From contig DATBTC010000084.1 in NCBI GenBank assembly GCA_036559465.1, forward strand, positions 1 through 64,000: a stretch of DNA of 64,000 nucleotides, given 5' to 3'. The stretch is from JAHFPN01 sp036559465 (lineage in GTDB: Bacteria; Pseudomonadota; Alphaproteobacteria; Rhizobiales; Xanthobacteraceae). Every line of letters begins with the position of its first letter. Within the stretch, counting starts at the first letter, position 1. The notes under the pieces were generated by a model. That model did not search any database. It saw nothing but the letters and a program-made list of their open reading frames with translations, and was not told the origin of the DNA. Below are positions 8,922 to 22,611 of this stretch, in pieces. The position numbers and the translations under genes were made by a program.

Positions 8922-8953
8922 TTAACCATGCCCGTTCTAGTTTCATTAACCAT
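8922..8953 (+). promoter_or_regulatory. Two TTAACCAT boxes (CtrA-type) in the kdsD / outer-membrane barrel divergent region
   Basis: TTAACCAT occurs at 8922-8929 and again at 8946-8953, in the same orientation, 24 bases start to start. The eight-base TTAACCAT motif is known from CtrA-controlled promoters in Caulobacter. Both copies lie in the 150-base gap between two divergent envelope genes. Binding by CtrA is an inference. Confidence 0.45.
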
Positions 8954-8974
8954 ATCGATCGTGAGCCGCCCGCC

Positions 8975-10546
8975 GTGTTTCTCTGCCCTCGTTCAGCAAA
9001 AATACGCGCCGTTCTCGGCGCGTTCGCGCTCGGCTGCATAGCCGTCGCCGCGCACGCCCAGAGCACGGCCGAGGACCCGGCGAAAATTCCCCTGCGCCGA
9101 ACGCTCGCAGTATCCCCTGCGAGCCCTGCGGTCGCCATAGCTCCGCCAGTCACTACGCAATCGCCGCCCGGCACAATTCCATTTTTGTTGCCGCCAGGGA
9201 CCGGGGCGGGAACGACGGGGTTTATTTCGGCCGATCCCAAGCCTTCCGATCCCAAGGCTAAGCGCGCGCGCGCGGCGAAAAAATCCGCAGTAAAGCAGAC
9301 GGCCGTTACCGCTCCGGCTCCGCTCGCAACCTCTGCTCGGCCAGTCGCGAGTCCCGAAGTCACCGGCGCGATCACCCCGATTCGCTATCCGCGCAAGCGG
9401 CCGCCCGAAGAGGAGCCGTTCGCACCGGCGGGCATCAATGTCGGCAGTTTCACGTTGCGCTCGATTCTCGATCTCTCCGCCGGCTACGACTCCAACGCAT
9501 TGCGCACGCCGGGCGGGCCCGGCTCGAGGTTCTACGTGGTCGCGCCGCAATTTTCCGCGCGCTCGAACTGGTCGCGCCACGAGCTGACCGCGGACCTGCG
9601 CGGCTCCTATACCGAATTCAAGGACGTACCCGCCAATAACCGGCCGGAGGCGTACGGCACGTTGCGCGGCCGCATCGACGTGACCGCGCTCACCCGCGTC
9701 GAGATCGAGGGCCGCGCGGCGCTGACCACCGAAAATCCCGGAAGCCCTGACGCCGTGAGCGGCGTCGTGCGTCCACCTAATGTCTATTCGTTCGGCACGA
9801 CGCTCGGCATCGTGCAGCGCTTCAACCGCTTCGAAGTCGGCGTGCGCGGGCTGTTCGATCGCTATTTGTATGACAGCGCGGAACTTACCTCCGGGGCGAC
9901 CTTCAGTCTTTCCGACCGCAACTATAACGCCTACGGCGCACGCCTGCGCGGCGCCTATGAATGGACGCCGGGGATCAAGCCGTTCGCGGAAGTCGGCCTC
10001 GATACACGCAAGTTCGATCTCGACGTCGATTTCACCGGCATCCGCCGCGGCTCCGATGGCTGGCTCGCGCGTGCGGGCGTCGCCTTCGAGCGCAAGGGCT
10101 TCCTGACCGGCGAAATCTCCGCCGGCTATATGCAACGCCGTTATCGCGATCCGTCGTTGTCGGAGATTTCCGGCCTGCTCTTCGACTCCTCGCTGATCTG
10201 GACCGCGACTCCGCTCACCCGGGTGACGCTCGGCGCCACCTCGACCATCGAGGAGAGCTTCGTCGCGGGCGCCTCCGGCATGTTCCGCCACGAGGCCAAG
10301 ATCATCGTCGAGCACGCCTTCCGGCATTGGCTGACCGGCGCGGTGAATTTCTCGTACGGCATCGAGGATTATCGCGGCATCGGCCGCGACGACCATCGCC
10401 TGCGCACCGGCGCCAGCCTGACCTATTATCTCAACCGGTACATGGCGCTGCGCGGGGAGTACCGCTACGAGCAGCTAATCTCCGACTTGCCCGGGCAGAG
10501 CGTCACCGCCAACGTTGGCCTGCTCGGCCTCCGGCTGCAGCGTTGA
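8975..10546 (+). CDS. Predicted outer-membrane beta-barrel protein
   Basis: A 523-residue secreted protein. The signal peptide (about residues 1-29) ends AVAAHAQ. A Pro/Ala/Lys-rich linker follows to about residue 150. The rest is a series of amphipathic strands with alternating aromatic residues (for example DLSAGYDSNALRT, ADLRGSYTEF, YGARLRGAYEW), ending LRGEYRYEQL and a final LGLRLQR, as expected of a large barrel. It resembles the rhizobial outer-membrane beta-barrel family often found with surface polysaccharide genes; the ligand is unknown. The GTG at 8975 is the likely start. The transglycosylase gene starts 20 bases downstream. Confidence 0.8.
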   Translation: MFLCPRSAKIRAVLGAFALGCIAVAAHAQSTAEDPAKIPLRRTLAVSPASPAVAIAPPVTTQSPPGTIPFLLPPGTGAGTTGFISADPKPSDPKAKRARAAKKSAVKQTAVTAPAPLATSARPVASPEVTGAITPIRYPRKRPPEEEPFAPAGINVGSFTLRSILDLSAGYDSNALRTPGGPGSRFYVVAPQFSARSNWSRHELTADLRGSYTEFKDVPANNRPEAYGTLRGRIDVTALTRVEIEGRAALTTENPGSPDAVSGVVRPPNVYSFGTTLGIVQRFNRFEVGVRGLFDRYLYDSAELTSGATFSLSDRNYNAYGARLRGAYEWTPGIKPFAEVGLDTRKFDLDVDFTGIRRGSDGWLARAGVAFERKGFLTGEISAGYMQRRYRDPSLSEISGLLFDSSLIWTATPLTRVTLGATSTIEESFVAGASGMFRHEAKIIVEHAFRHWLTGAVNFSYGIEDYRGIGRDDHRLRTGASLTYYLNRYMALRGEYRYEQLISDLPGQSVTANVGLLGLRLQR

Positions 10547-10566
10547 GGCGGGAACAGGCGAAATCG

Positions 10567-11817
10567 ATGCGACGCCGGCGCATGAAGCTTCCGACGATTC
10601 TGAGCGGCGCGCTACTCGCTTTCATCGCGCCCGCCCTCGCGCAGGGACCGGTGCATCCGCTGATGACGCCCGAGGCTATCCTGGGCTCCACCGCCAATTT
10701 CCGGAATTGTCTGGCCGCGCTCTGGCCGCAGGCGCAGAAGCGCGGCGTCTCGGCGCGCACCTTCGAGTTTGCCACCCGCGGCCTCGAGCCCGAGCTCAAA
10801 ATCATGGAGCTGCTCGATGCGCAGCCCGAGTTCACCCGGCCGGTCTGGGAATATCTCGATCTCCTTGTCAGCGAGGAGCGCATCAAGACCGGCCGCGAGG
10901 TGGTCGCCCGGCACCGCGCCGTGTTCGACGCGGTGGAAAAGCTCTATGGCGCCGATCGCCACGTGATCGCGGCGATCTGGGGCATCGAGTCCAAGTTCGG
11001 CAGCATGGGGGGCGAGCGGCCGGTACTACGCTCGACCGCGACGCTTGCCTGCATCGGCCGCAGGCAAAACTATTTCCGCGACGAGTTCCTGTCGGCGCTC
11101 GAAATCATCGAGCGCGGCGACGTACCGGCGGCCGATCTCAAGGGTTCCTGGGCCGGCGCCTTCGGCCCGACCCAGTTCATGCCGACTTCGTTCAAGCGCT
11201 ACGCCATCGATTTCGACGGCGACGGCCGCCGCGACGTGGTCAACTCCATCGCCGACGTGGTCGGCTCGACCGCCAACAACCTGAAGCGCACCGGTTGGCA
11301 GCCGGGCGCGACCTGGGGCTACGAAGTCGTATTGCCGCAGAATTTCGATTTCTTGCTCGCCGACCGATCGGTCCGCAAAACGCTTGCTGAATGGGAGCGG
11401 CTCGGTTTGCGCCGCGCTGGCGGCAAGCCGTTCCCGCGTCCGTCCGACCAAGCCTCGCTCTTGATCCTGGCCGGCGCGCGCGGGCCCGCATTTCTGGTGG
11501 TTGGAAATTTCCGCGTGATCATGCGCTACAACCCGTCGGAAGCCTACGCGCTCGCCGTCGGCCATCTCGCCGACCGCATCCGCGGCGGCGATCCGATCCA
11601 GCAAGCCTGGCCGCGCCAGGAACAGGTGCTCTCGAGCACCGAGCGGGCCGAATTGCAGGAGCGGCTCGCCGCGCTCGGACTCTATCGCGGCGAGGCCGAC
11701 GGCCGGCTCGGCGCCGGCACGCGCGCGGCGGTACGAGATTTCCAGGCCCGCTCGAGACTGGTGCCGGACGGCTTCGCGACGCTGGCACTTCTGGAGCGCC
11801 TGCGCCGCACCCGCTGA
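10567..11817 (+). CDS. Lytic murein transglycosylase (MltB type) with C-terminal peptidoglycan-binding domain
   Basis: A 416-residue secreted enzyme that cleaves the glycan chain of peptidoglycan to form 1,6-anhydro ends. Residues 1-28 are a signal peptide (MRRRR start, cleavage after PALAQ). The SLT_2 catalytic domain holds the catalytic Glu141 in AIWGIESKFGS and the family motif GAFGPTQFMPTSFKRYAID. A PG_binding_1 domain (from about residue 345, LQERLAALGLYRGEADGRLG) ends the protein. No lipobox is present, so it is periplasmic and soluble, unlike MltB itself. An alternative ATG at 10582 also gives a signal peptide. An upstream open frame overlapping the barrel gene is not part of the protein. 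Confidence 0.93.
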   Translation: MRRRRMKLPTILSGALLAFIAPALAQGPVHPLMTPEAILGSTANFRNCLAALWPQAQKRGVSARTFEFATRGLEPELKIMELLDAQPEFTRPVWEYLDLLVSEERIKTGREVVARHRAVFDAVEKLYGADRHVIAAIWGIESKFGSMGGERPVLRSTATLACIGRRQNYFRDEFLSALEIIERGDVPAADLKGSWAGAFGPTQFMPTSFKRYAIDFDGDGRRDVVNSIADVVGSTANNLKRTGWQPGATWGYEVVLPQNFDFLLADRSVRKTLAEWERLGLRRAGGKPFPRPSDQASLLILAGARGPAFLVVGNFRVIMRYNPSEAYALAVGHLADRIRGGDPIQQAWPRQEQVLSSTERAELQERLAALGLYRGEADGRLGAGTRAAVRDFQARSRLVPDGFATLALLERLRRTR

Positions 11818-11891
11818 ATGGCTTCCTCGAGGAGCCTTGAAATTGGCGCGAAACTCGGCCATCGCTTCGGTTCTGGAGCCGAGTGAATCCG

Positions 11892-13064
11892 ATGATCCGG
11901 CCTGTCCACGCTGCCGCATTGCTTGTCGCGCTGACGGCCTTTGCCGTCCCGGCGGCGGCCCAGGATGCGCGCGACGATCGCTACTTCATGCTGCGCGATC
12001 CGTTCCGGCCGCAACGCGGCTTGCTCAACACGCCGCGCGATCTCGATCCGCGCCAGCCGCCCTCGATTCTGGCCGAGCCGCCTGCCGAGCGCATCGGCGG
12101 TGTCGTATTCAACTCTGCGGCCAATGCCGATCGCGTGCGGCTCAAACCCGCGAGCGAATACGTGCTGGTGCTCGGCGACACGCTGGCCGACCAGCTCGCG
12201 CAGGGGCTCGCCGACGCCTTTGCCACCGAGCGACCGGAGGTCGCCGTGATCAAGCGCACGCGGGAATCCTCGGGCCTCGTGCGCGCCGATTTTTACGATT
12301 GGGTCGAGCAGGGTCCGCCCATGGTCGCGGCTGAAAAGGCGACCGCCGTGATTGTCATGCTCGGCATGAACGACCGCCAGGGCCTGCGCGACGAGACCGG
12401 CCTACATCCCCCGCGCTCCGACCGCTGGCGCGAGCTCTATGCCAAGCGGCTCGAGGATTTGCTCACCAAGCTCAAGGACAGCAAGGTGCCGGTCTATATC
12501 GTCGGCTTGCCGTCCATGCGGCTGCCGCAACTCGCGGCCGATATGCCGTACCTCAACGAAATTTTCCGTGAGCGCGCGCAGAAGGTGGGTGTGACCTACG
12601 TCGATATCTGGGACGGCTTCGTGAACGAAAAGGGCGACTTCATCGTCACGGGCCCGGCGCTCGACGGCCAGTTGCGGCGTCTGCGCTTGCCCGACGGTGT
12701 GCATTTTTCCCGCTTCGGCGGCCGCAAGCTCGCGCATTTCGTCGAGCGCGATCTGACGCGCCTGTTCGCCGCGCGCGCCGGCTCGCCCTCGTTGCCGCTG
12801 GACACGCCCGATCCGGGACCGGGCCCCCGGCCGGTCGCGGGTCCCGTGATTTCGTTCTCCGTTCCCTCGGCCCAGACCGGCGCACTCGCCGGTGGCGGCC
12901 CGCGCACTGTGCCGATGGATTCGACCGCGACCCGCACGCTGGTGGAAGGCTTGCCGGCCGAAACCGTGAAGGGCCGCGCCGACGATTTCCGCTGGCCACA
13001 GCCGGCTGCCGCGGCGCCCGCACCGGGCCAGACCGCGACCGTACCCGCGGGCGTCGCGCGCTGA
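11892..13064 (+). CDS. Secreted SGNH/GDSL-type protein (DUF459 family) with Thr in the nucleophile position
   Basis: A 390-residue periplasmic protein with signal peptide (cleavage near AAAQDA). The SGNH blocks are visible: block I VLGDTLADQL (about residues 93-102), block III GMNDRQ, block V LPDGVHFS. The usual GDS nucleophile is GDT here, with Thr97 encoded by ACG at 12180-12182. The Asp and His of the triad are kept. The last 110 residues are a Pro/Ala/Gly-rich tail. DUF459 proteins are thought to modify envelope polysaccharides or peptidoglycan. The start could instead be GTG at 11883. It follows the transglycosylase by 74 bases, and its stop is one base from the convergent gltD stop. Confidence 0.82.
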   Translation: MIRPVHAAALLVALTAFAVPAAAQDARDDRYFMLRDPFRPQRGLLNTPRDLDPRQPPSILAEPPAERIGGVVFNSAANADRVRLKPASEYVLVLGDTLADQLAQGLADAFATERPEVAVIKRTRESSGLVRADFYDWVEQGPPMVAAEKATAVIVMLGMNDRQGLRDETGLHPPRSDRWRELYAKRLEDLLTKLKDSKVPVYIVGLPSMRLPQLAADMPYLNEIFRERAQKVGVTYVDIWDGFVNEKGDFIVTGPALDGQLRRLRLPDGVHFSRFGGRKLAHFVERDLTRLFAARAGSPSLPLDTPDPGPGPRPVAGPVISFSVPSAQTGALAGGGPRTVPMDSTATRTLVEGLPAETVKGRADDFRWPQPAAAAPAPGQTATVPAGVAR

Positions 13065-13065
13065 G

Positions 13066-13073
<8 letters not shown>
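13057..13073. repeat. 17-bp palindrome containing both stop codons of convergent genes
   Basis: CGCGCTGAGTCAGCGCG is a perfect palindrome around a central G at 13065. The TGA stop of the DUF459 gene and the TGA stop of gltD on the other strand each lie in one arm. It is too tight (one-base centre) for a good RNA hairpin. Confidence 0.7.
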
Positions 13074-14484
<1,411 letters not shown>

Positions 14485-14488
14485 AGGC

Positions 14489-19165
<4,677 letters not shown>

Positions 19166-19617
19166 CGTCCTCACACACGTTACCCGTCTCACCGTGCCGT
19201 GCACCGGGCCGCCCGCCTCTCGCGCGACCCTTCCCGTACATTGGAGCGGAGCCCTGGGCGGCGCCCTCGGGCGCTTGCCGCTAGTCGGCGCGGCTCTGCA
19301 GAGCTTATCTGCAATCGCCCTGCGCACCGCGGCGTTCTGCTTTTCGGCGCGCCGGCCGCCGTTGGGCTAATGGGACAGTATCACTGTCCTAATGGCAACA
19401 TGACAGAATTCCAAGTTCTGGACAAGCGCAGGAAGCGCCTCCGCACCAAAAATCTTTCCACATCTTGCGAAAGGCCAGCCGCCGCTGAAACAAGCGTATG
19501 CCTCGCCGGACCCGGACGCAATGAATATGCGCGAAAGCGCCGCCTCCCGGCCCAATGCCCGCCCTTATTTCGGGGCCGAATCCACGGCGAGGGCAGGGCA
19601 TCACAGGGGTCGCTCGC
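19166..19617. other. Divergent intergenic region between gltB and a secreted-protein gene
   Basis: A stretch of 452 bases without a gene that I can support. It must hold the gltB promoter on the minus strand and that of the 19618 gene on the plus strand. The only strong structure is the palindrome at 19373-19389. Its left part is GC-rich; the part from about 19370 to 19510 is noticeably richer in A and T. No tRNA or clear small RNA is seen. Confidence 0.6.
19373..19389. promoter_or_regulatory. Operator-like perfect inverted repeat GGACAGT-ATC-ACTGTCC
   Basis: Perfect 7-bp arms are separated by three bases, and the repeat is flanked on both sides by TAATGG (19368-19373 and 19390-19395, a direct repeat). 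It lies 208 bases upstream of gltB and 229 bases upstream of the secreted-protein gene. The geometry fits a dimeric repressor or activator; the factor is unknown. No T-run follows, so it is not a terminator. Confidence 0.5.
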
Positions 19618-20283
19618 ATGTTCGACTTAGCCAAGATTTTCGCGCGGGTGGTGGGGGCGGCGCTTCCGCTCTCGATACTGGCGCTCGGTGTTCAACCCGC
19701 GGCCGCGCAATACGCGCCGCCAACCATCTCCGCACCCTATGAGGTCGCGGTCGCGCTCCAGCGGCTCGGCATGCGCCCGATCGCACCGCCGCGCTCGCGG
19801 GGTCTGTTCTGGATCGTGCCGGCCATGGACCGCGACGGAACTCGCGTGCGGGTCGTGATCGAGGCGGAAACCGGCGCGATCGTCGATGTCGACGAGTTTG
19901 AGCCGACTCTCCGCCCGCGCGCGCCGCTCGCGGCGTCGCCATACCCGCCCGGCCCGCGTTACGGCTTATACGAGCGCCGTCCGTATGATGATCCGCGCGC
20001 CAGAAATTATCCGGGGCCCGGACGCTCGTCAGATGTCGAAGACGATGAGCGGCCGTCCGGACCGCGCGTGATTCCCGCCGATCCGACCTTGCGGCCGCGC
20101 GGCCAGGTTCCGTCGGCGCCCCGCGTTGCGGCCCGGCCTGCCGATCCGAAGCCGCGCACGACGCCGCTGCCGCGTCCGCGTCCGTCCGATCTGACCGCGG
20201 CCGTGCCGCAGCCCGCGCCTGCCGCACCCGCACCGGCCGCGACGCCGGATGCGTGGGGCCCGCCGGCGCAGGGACTGGAATAG
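19618..20283 (+). CDS. Secreted proline-rich protein with a small PepSY-like domain
   Basis: A 221-residue protein of unknown function. Residues 1-30 are a signal peptide (cleavage after PAAAQ). Residues 41-90 form a compact domain (ALQRLGMRPIAPPRSRGLFW, then a GTRVRVVIEAETGAI strand pair). The remaining 130 residues are Pro/Arg/Ala-rich and probably disordered. The domain aligns without gaps to residues 73-122 of the secreted protein at 21167-21565 (15 of 50 identical). The ATG at 19618 has AGGGG about 10 bases upstream. Its pattern of strand plus VxIDxxTG is reminiscent of PepSY, which is an inference. A strong terminator follows. Confidence 0.75.
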   Translation: MFDLAKIFARVVGAALPLSILALGVQPAAAQYAPPTISAPYEVAVALQRLGMRPIAPPRSRGLFWIVPAMDRDGTRVRVVIEAETGAIVDVDEFEPTLRPRAPLAASPYPPGPRYGLYERRPYDDPRARNYPGPGRSSDVEDDERPSGPRVIPADPTLRPRGQVPSAPRVAARPADPKPRTTPLPRPRPSDLTAAVPQPAPAAPAPAATPDAWGPPAQGLE

Positions 20284-20294
20284 CGCCAAAGCAA

Positions 20295-20324
20295 AAGGGC
20301 GCCCCGGTCGCCCGGGACGCCCTT
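20295..20324. terminator. Bidirectional stem-loop between convergent genes
   Basis: AAGGGCG (20295-20301) pairs with CGCCCTT (20318-20324), with further internal GC pairing in the loop. It is flanked by AAAA on the left and TTCT on the right. It sits in the 64-base gap between the convergent 19618 gene and hsp20 and can end transcripts from both. Confidence 0.7.
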
Positions 20325-20347
20325 CTAACTCTTCCGTCGATAGAGCG

Positions 20348-20812
20348 TCAGGCAGCTTTCGCGGTCTTGCCCTCGATCACCTTGGCCTTTCCGCCGATCG
20401 CAATCTGACGCGGCTTCATGGCCTCGGGGATTTCGCGCACCAGATCGACATGCAGCAGACCGTTCTCGAGGTCGGCGCCCTTCACCTCGACGTGGTCGGC
20501 GAGCTGGAAGCGGCGCTCGAAGGCGCGCGCGGCGATGCCCTGGTAGAGCGTCTCGCCTTGCTCTTCCTTCTCGGTGACCTGCTTCTCGCCGCGGATGGTG
20601 AGCGTGTTTTCCTTCACCTCGATATTGATTTCATCGCGCGTGAAGCCGGCGACCGCCACCGAAATGCGGTAGGCGTTCTCGCCAGTGCGCTCGATGTTGT
20701 AAGGCGGATAGCTCGGCGCGGCGTCCACGCCTCCCCAAGAATCGAGTAGCGAAAACAGCCGGTCGAAGCCGACGGTGGAACGATAGAGCGGGGTCAGATC
20801 GTACGTGTGCAT
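20348..20812 (-). CDS. Small heat-shock protein (Hsp20 / IbpA class)
   Basis: A 154-residue ATP-independent chaperone that holds unfolding proteins in oligomers. The IbpA-type N-terminus MHTYDLTPLYRSTVGFDRLF is followed by the alpha-crystallin domain (about residues 35-125, YRISVAVAGFTRDEINIEVK, then GEKQ and IAARAFERRFQLADHVEV). The length is typical. The start at 20812 is fixed by a perfect AGGAGG (20820-20825). Upstream are an RpoH-like promoter and a ROSE-like leader, so expression is probably controlled by heat at both transcription and translation. Confidence 0.95.
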   Translation of the reverse strand: MHTYDLTPLYRSTVGFDRLFSLLDSWGGVDAAPSYPPYNIERTGENAYRISVAVAGFTRDEINIEVKENTLTIRGEKQVTEKEEQGETLYQGIAARAFERRFQLADHVEVKGADLENGLLHVDLVREIPEAMKPRQIAIGGKAKVIEGKTAKAA

Positions 20813-20898
20813 GGCATATCCTCCTATGAAGCGACATGCGGTTGAGGGCCCGCCGAAGCCAGGCCCGGATTTTTCGCGCAACCCCGAAGGGCCTGCGC
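20813..20898 (-). ncRNA. ROSE-type RNA thermometer in the hsp20 leader (candidate)
   Basis: The predicted 85-base 5' leader of hsp20 is rich in stem-loops; for example, on the minus strand a GGGCC / GGCCC stem encloses a TTC loop. Close to the start, UCGCU (20834-20830) lies four bases before AGGAGGAU (20825-20818). ROSE elements pair a conserved UYGCU with the Shine-Dalgarno sequence so that the ribosome site opens only on heating. Spacing, position and gene type all match. Folding was judged by eye. Confidence 0.72.
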
Positions 20899-20905
20899 AA
20901 ACGCG

Positions 20906-20934
20906 ATATGGGAAAGGCTGCGGCAGGCTTCAAG
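20906..20934 (-). promoter_or_regulatory. RpoH (sigma-32) type heat-shock promoter of hsp20
   Basis: On the minus strand CTTGAA (20934-20929), a 16-base spacer and CCCATAT (20912-20906) match the alphaproteobacterial RpoH consensus (CTTGAA ... CCCAT/CYTAT). The expected start of transcription is near 20899. Confidence 0.75.
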
Positions 20935-21166
20935 GGCAGGCGAGCGAGAGGAAAACATTATAAAATTCAGATATTTACAGGATTTCAGCGGCCGGGCTTT
21001 GGAACATGAACGCGCGATGAATGATGGTTTCCGCACCTATTCAGGGCTTCCGATCTAAGTCCAGAAGGAGGAGTGTCGCGGCGGCCGGACGGTCGTAACT
21101 GTCCGTGCGCTGCGATATTCTTTATGCGGATGCCGTCCGCGGCGGCGGGACGGTGGAGGACGTACG

Positions 21167-21565
21167 ATGTCGAGGCCCGGACTCGTACTGACGGCAATGC
21201 TTTTTGCATTTGCTCTGGCTTGCAGCGCGTCGGCGCCGTTGTCATTCGCCCAAGGAGTCGGTGTGCGGATCGACGAGCCGCGTGCCGTCGATGTCGCGCC
21301 GCGCCCGCCCGGCCGCCGGGTGCCCGGCTATTATAACGAGCGCCCGCCGCGTGCCGCCGTGCAGCGCCGGCCCATGGCGCAGGATGAGTTGACAACCTCC
21401 CTCCACACGCGCGGCTTCCGCGATGTCGTATTCGTGCAGCGGCGCGGTGCCACCTACATCTACGAAGCCACCGGCCAACGCGGCGAGCGCGTGCGCCTGA
21501 TCGTCAATTCCGTGACCGGCGTGATCGATGGTGTGCGCCAGCTCGGCGTCGGCCGCAAGAAGTAG
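21167..21565 (+). CDS. Secreted small protein with PepSY-like C-terminal domain
   Basis: A 132-residue protein of unknown function. Residues 1-29 are a signal peptide (cleavage after LSFAQ). A short Arg/Pro-rich linker follows. The C-terminal domain, residues 73-122, contains SLHTRGFRDVVFVQRRGATY and the strand ERVRLIVNSVTGVIDGV. It aligns without gaps to the domain of the 19618 protein. The ATG at 21167 has a GGAGGACG site. The 230 bases upstream, to the hsp20 promoter, hold no further gene that I can support. The pair flanks hsp20, but this does not show a shared role. Confidence 0.75.
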   Translation: MSRPGLVLTAMLFAFALACSASAPLSFAQGVGVRIDEPRAVDVAPRPPGRRVPGYYNERPPRAAVQRRPMAQDELTTSLHTRGFRDVVFVQRRGATYIYEATGQRGERVRLIVNSVTGVIDGVRQLGVGRKK

Positions 21566-21645
21566 GCGGCCCCTCCGATTGCGGCCATCTCCGGCCCGTT
21601 GTAACGCTCAAAGCCCCACCGCGCGTCCTTCATGAATCGAACGCC

Positions 21646-22611
21646 ATGACTCTGCATGCCATCGCCGCCAATCCGGTGCCCGCGGGCGCCGTTTCCGGCG
21701 ATCTGGAGACCACCGACAAGGTACGCCTGCGCTTTGCCCGCTGGGCGCCGCTCGCGCCGCGCCGCGGTACGGTCTGCATCTTTCCCGGCCGCGCCGAGGC
21801 GATCGAGGAATATTTCGAGGTGGTATCCGAGCTCCGCATCCGCGGCTTCGCGGTCGCGGTGCTCGACTGGCGAGGTCAGGGCGGCTCGCAGCGCATGTTG
21901 CGCGATCCGCGCAAGGGCCATGTATGGAGCTTCGACGAATATCAGAAGGATATCGAAGTCTTCATGCGCGAGGTGGTGCTGCCCGATTGTCCGCCGCCCT
22001 TGTTCGGTCTGGCCCATTCCATGGGGGCCGCCATCATGCTGGAAATGTCGCGGCTCGGCGGCCGCTCGTTCGACCGGCTGGTGATGACATCGCCGATGAT
22101 CGAACTCGCCGGCATCGGCTCGTCCCGGCTTTCCCGCGCGTTCGTGCGGCTGGCGCGGCTTGCCGGTCTGGGCCGGGTCTATGTGCCCGGCGGCGGCCCG
22201 GTGGCGACCGCGAGCCGGCCCTTTGTCGGCAATCCCTTCACGTCCGATCCGGTGCGTCATGCCCGTGTGGCCGCGATCGTCGAGGAGGTGCCGGCGCTCG
22301 GCGTCGGCTCCCCGACCGTCGCCTGGATGGACTCTGCCTTCCGCGTCATGCGCAGGTTCGCCGACCCCGTCTATCCGGCCTCCTTGCGCCAGCCCATGCT
22401 GCTCCTCGGCGCCGGCGAAGACACCGTGGTGTCGACTCAGGCGGTCGCCCGTTTTGCGTCGCGGCTGCGCGCTGGCGCGCACCTGGTGGTCGCCGGCAGC
22501 AAGCACGAGATTCTGATGGAGCGCGACCCCTTCCGCGGCCAGTTCTGGGCCGCCTTCGACGCCTTCATTCCGGGCTCGCCGCTGGTTCCCGGCTCGCCGC
22601 TTTATCGCTGA
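21646..22611 (+). CDS. Alpha/beta hydrolase, lysophospholipase (PldB-like) type
   Basis: A 321-residue serine hydrolase. The nucleophile elbow is GLAHSMGA (about residues 124-131). Upstream is the oxyanion region (IFPGRAEAIEEYFEVV) and the strand VAVLDWRGQGGS typical of the monoacylglycerol lipase / lysophospholipase group. The acid is probably in LLGAGEDTVV and the catalytic His in AGSKHEILME. No signal peptide is seen, so it is cytoplasmic or peripheral. The natural substrate is unknown, probably a lysophospholipid or monoglyceride. Its TGA stop directly abuts the stop of the convergent hisN-type gene. Confidence 0.87.
   Translation: MTLHAIAANPVPAGAVSGDLETTDKVRLRFARWAPLAPRRGTVCIFPGRAEAIEEYFEVVSELRIRGFAVAVLDWRGQGGSQRMLRDPRKGHVWSFDEYQKDIEVFMREVVLPDCPPPLFGLAHSMGAAIMLEMSRLGGRSFDRLVMTSPMIELAGIGSSRLSRAFVRLARLAGLGRVYVPGGGPVATASRPFVGNPFTSDPVRHARVAAIVEEVPALGVGSPTVAWMDSAFRVMRRFADPVYPASLRQPMLLLGAGEDTVVSTQAVARFASRLRAGAHLVVAGSKHEILMERDPFRGQFWAAFDAFIPGSPLVPGSPLYR

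Noticed and set aside
9961..10566. Upstream extension of the transglycosylase frame into the outer-membrane barrel gene
   Set aside because: The extension overlaps a real gene in another frame, and a signal peptide begins at 10567 or 10582, which marks the true N-terminus.
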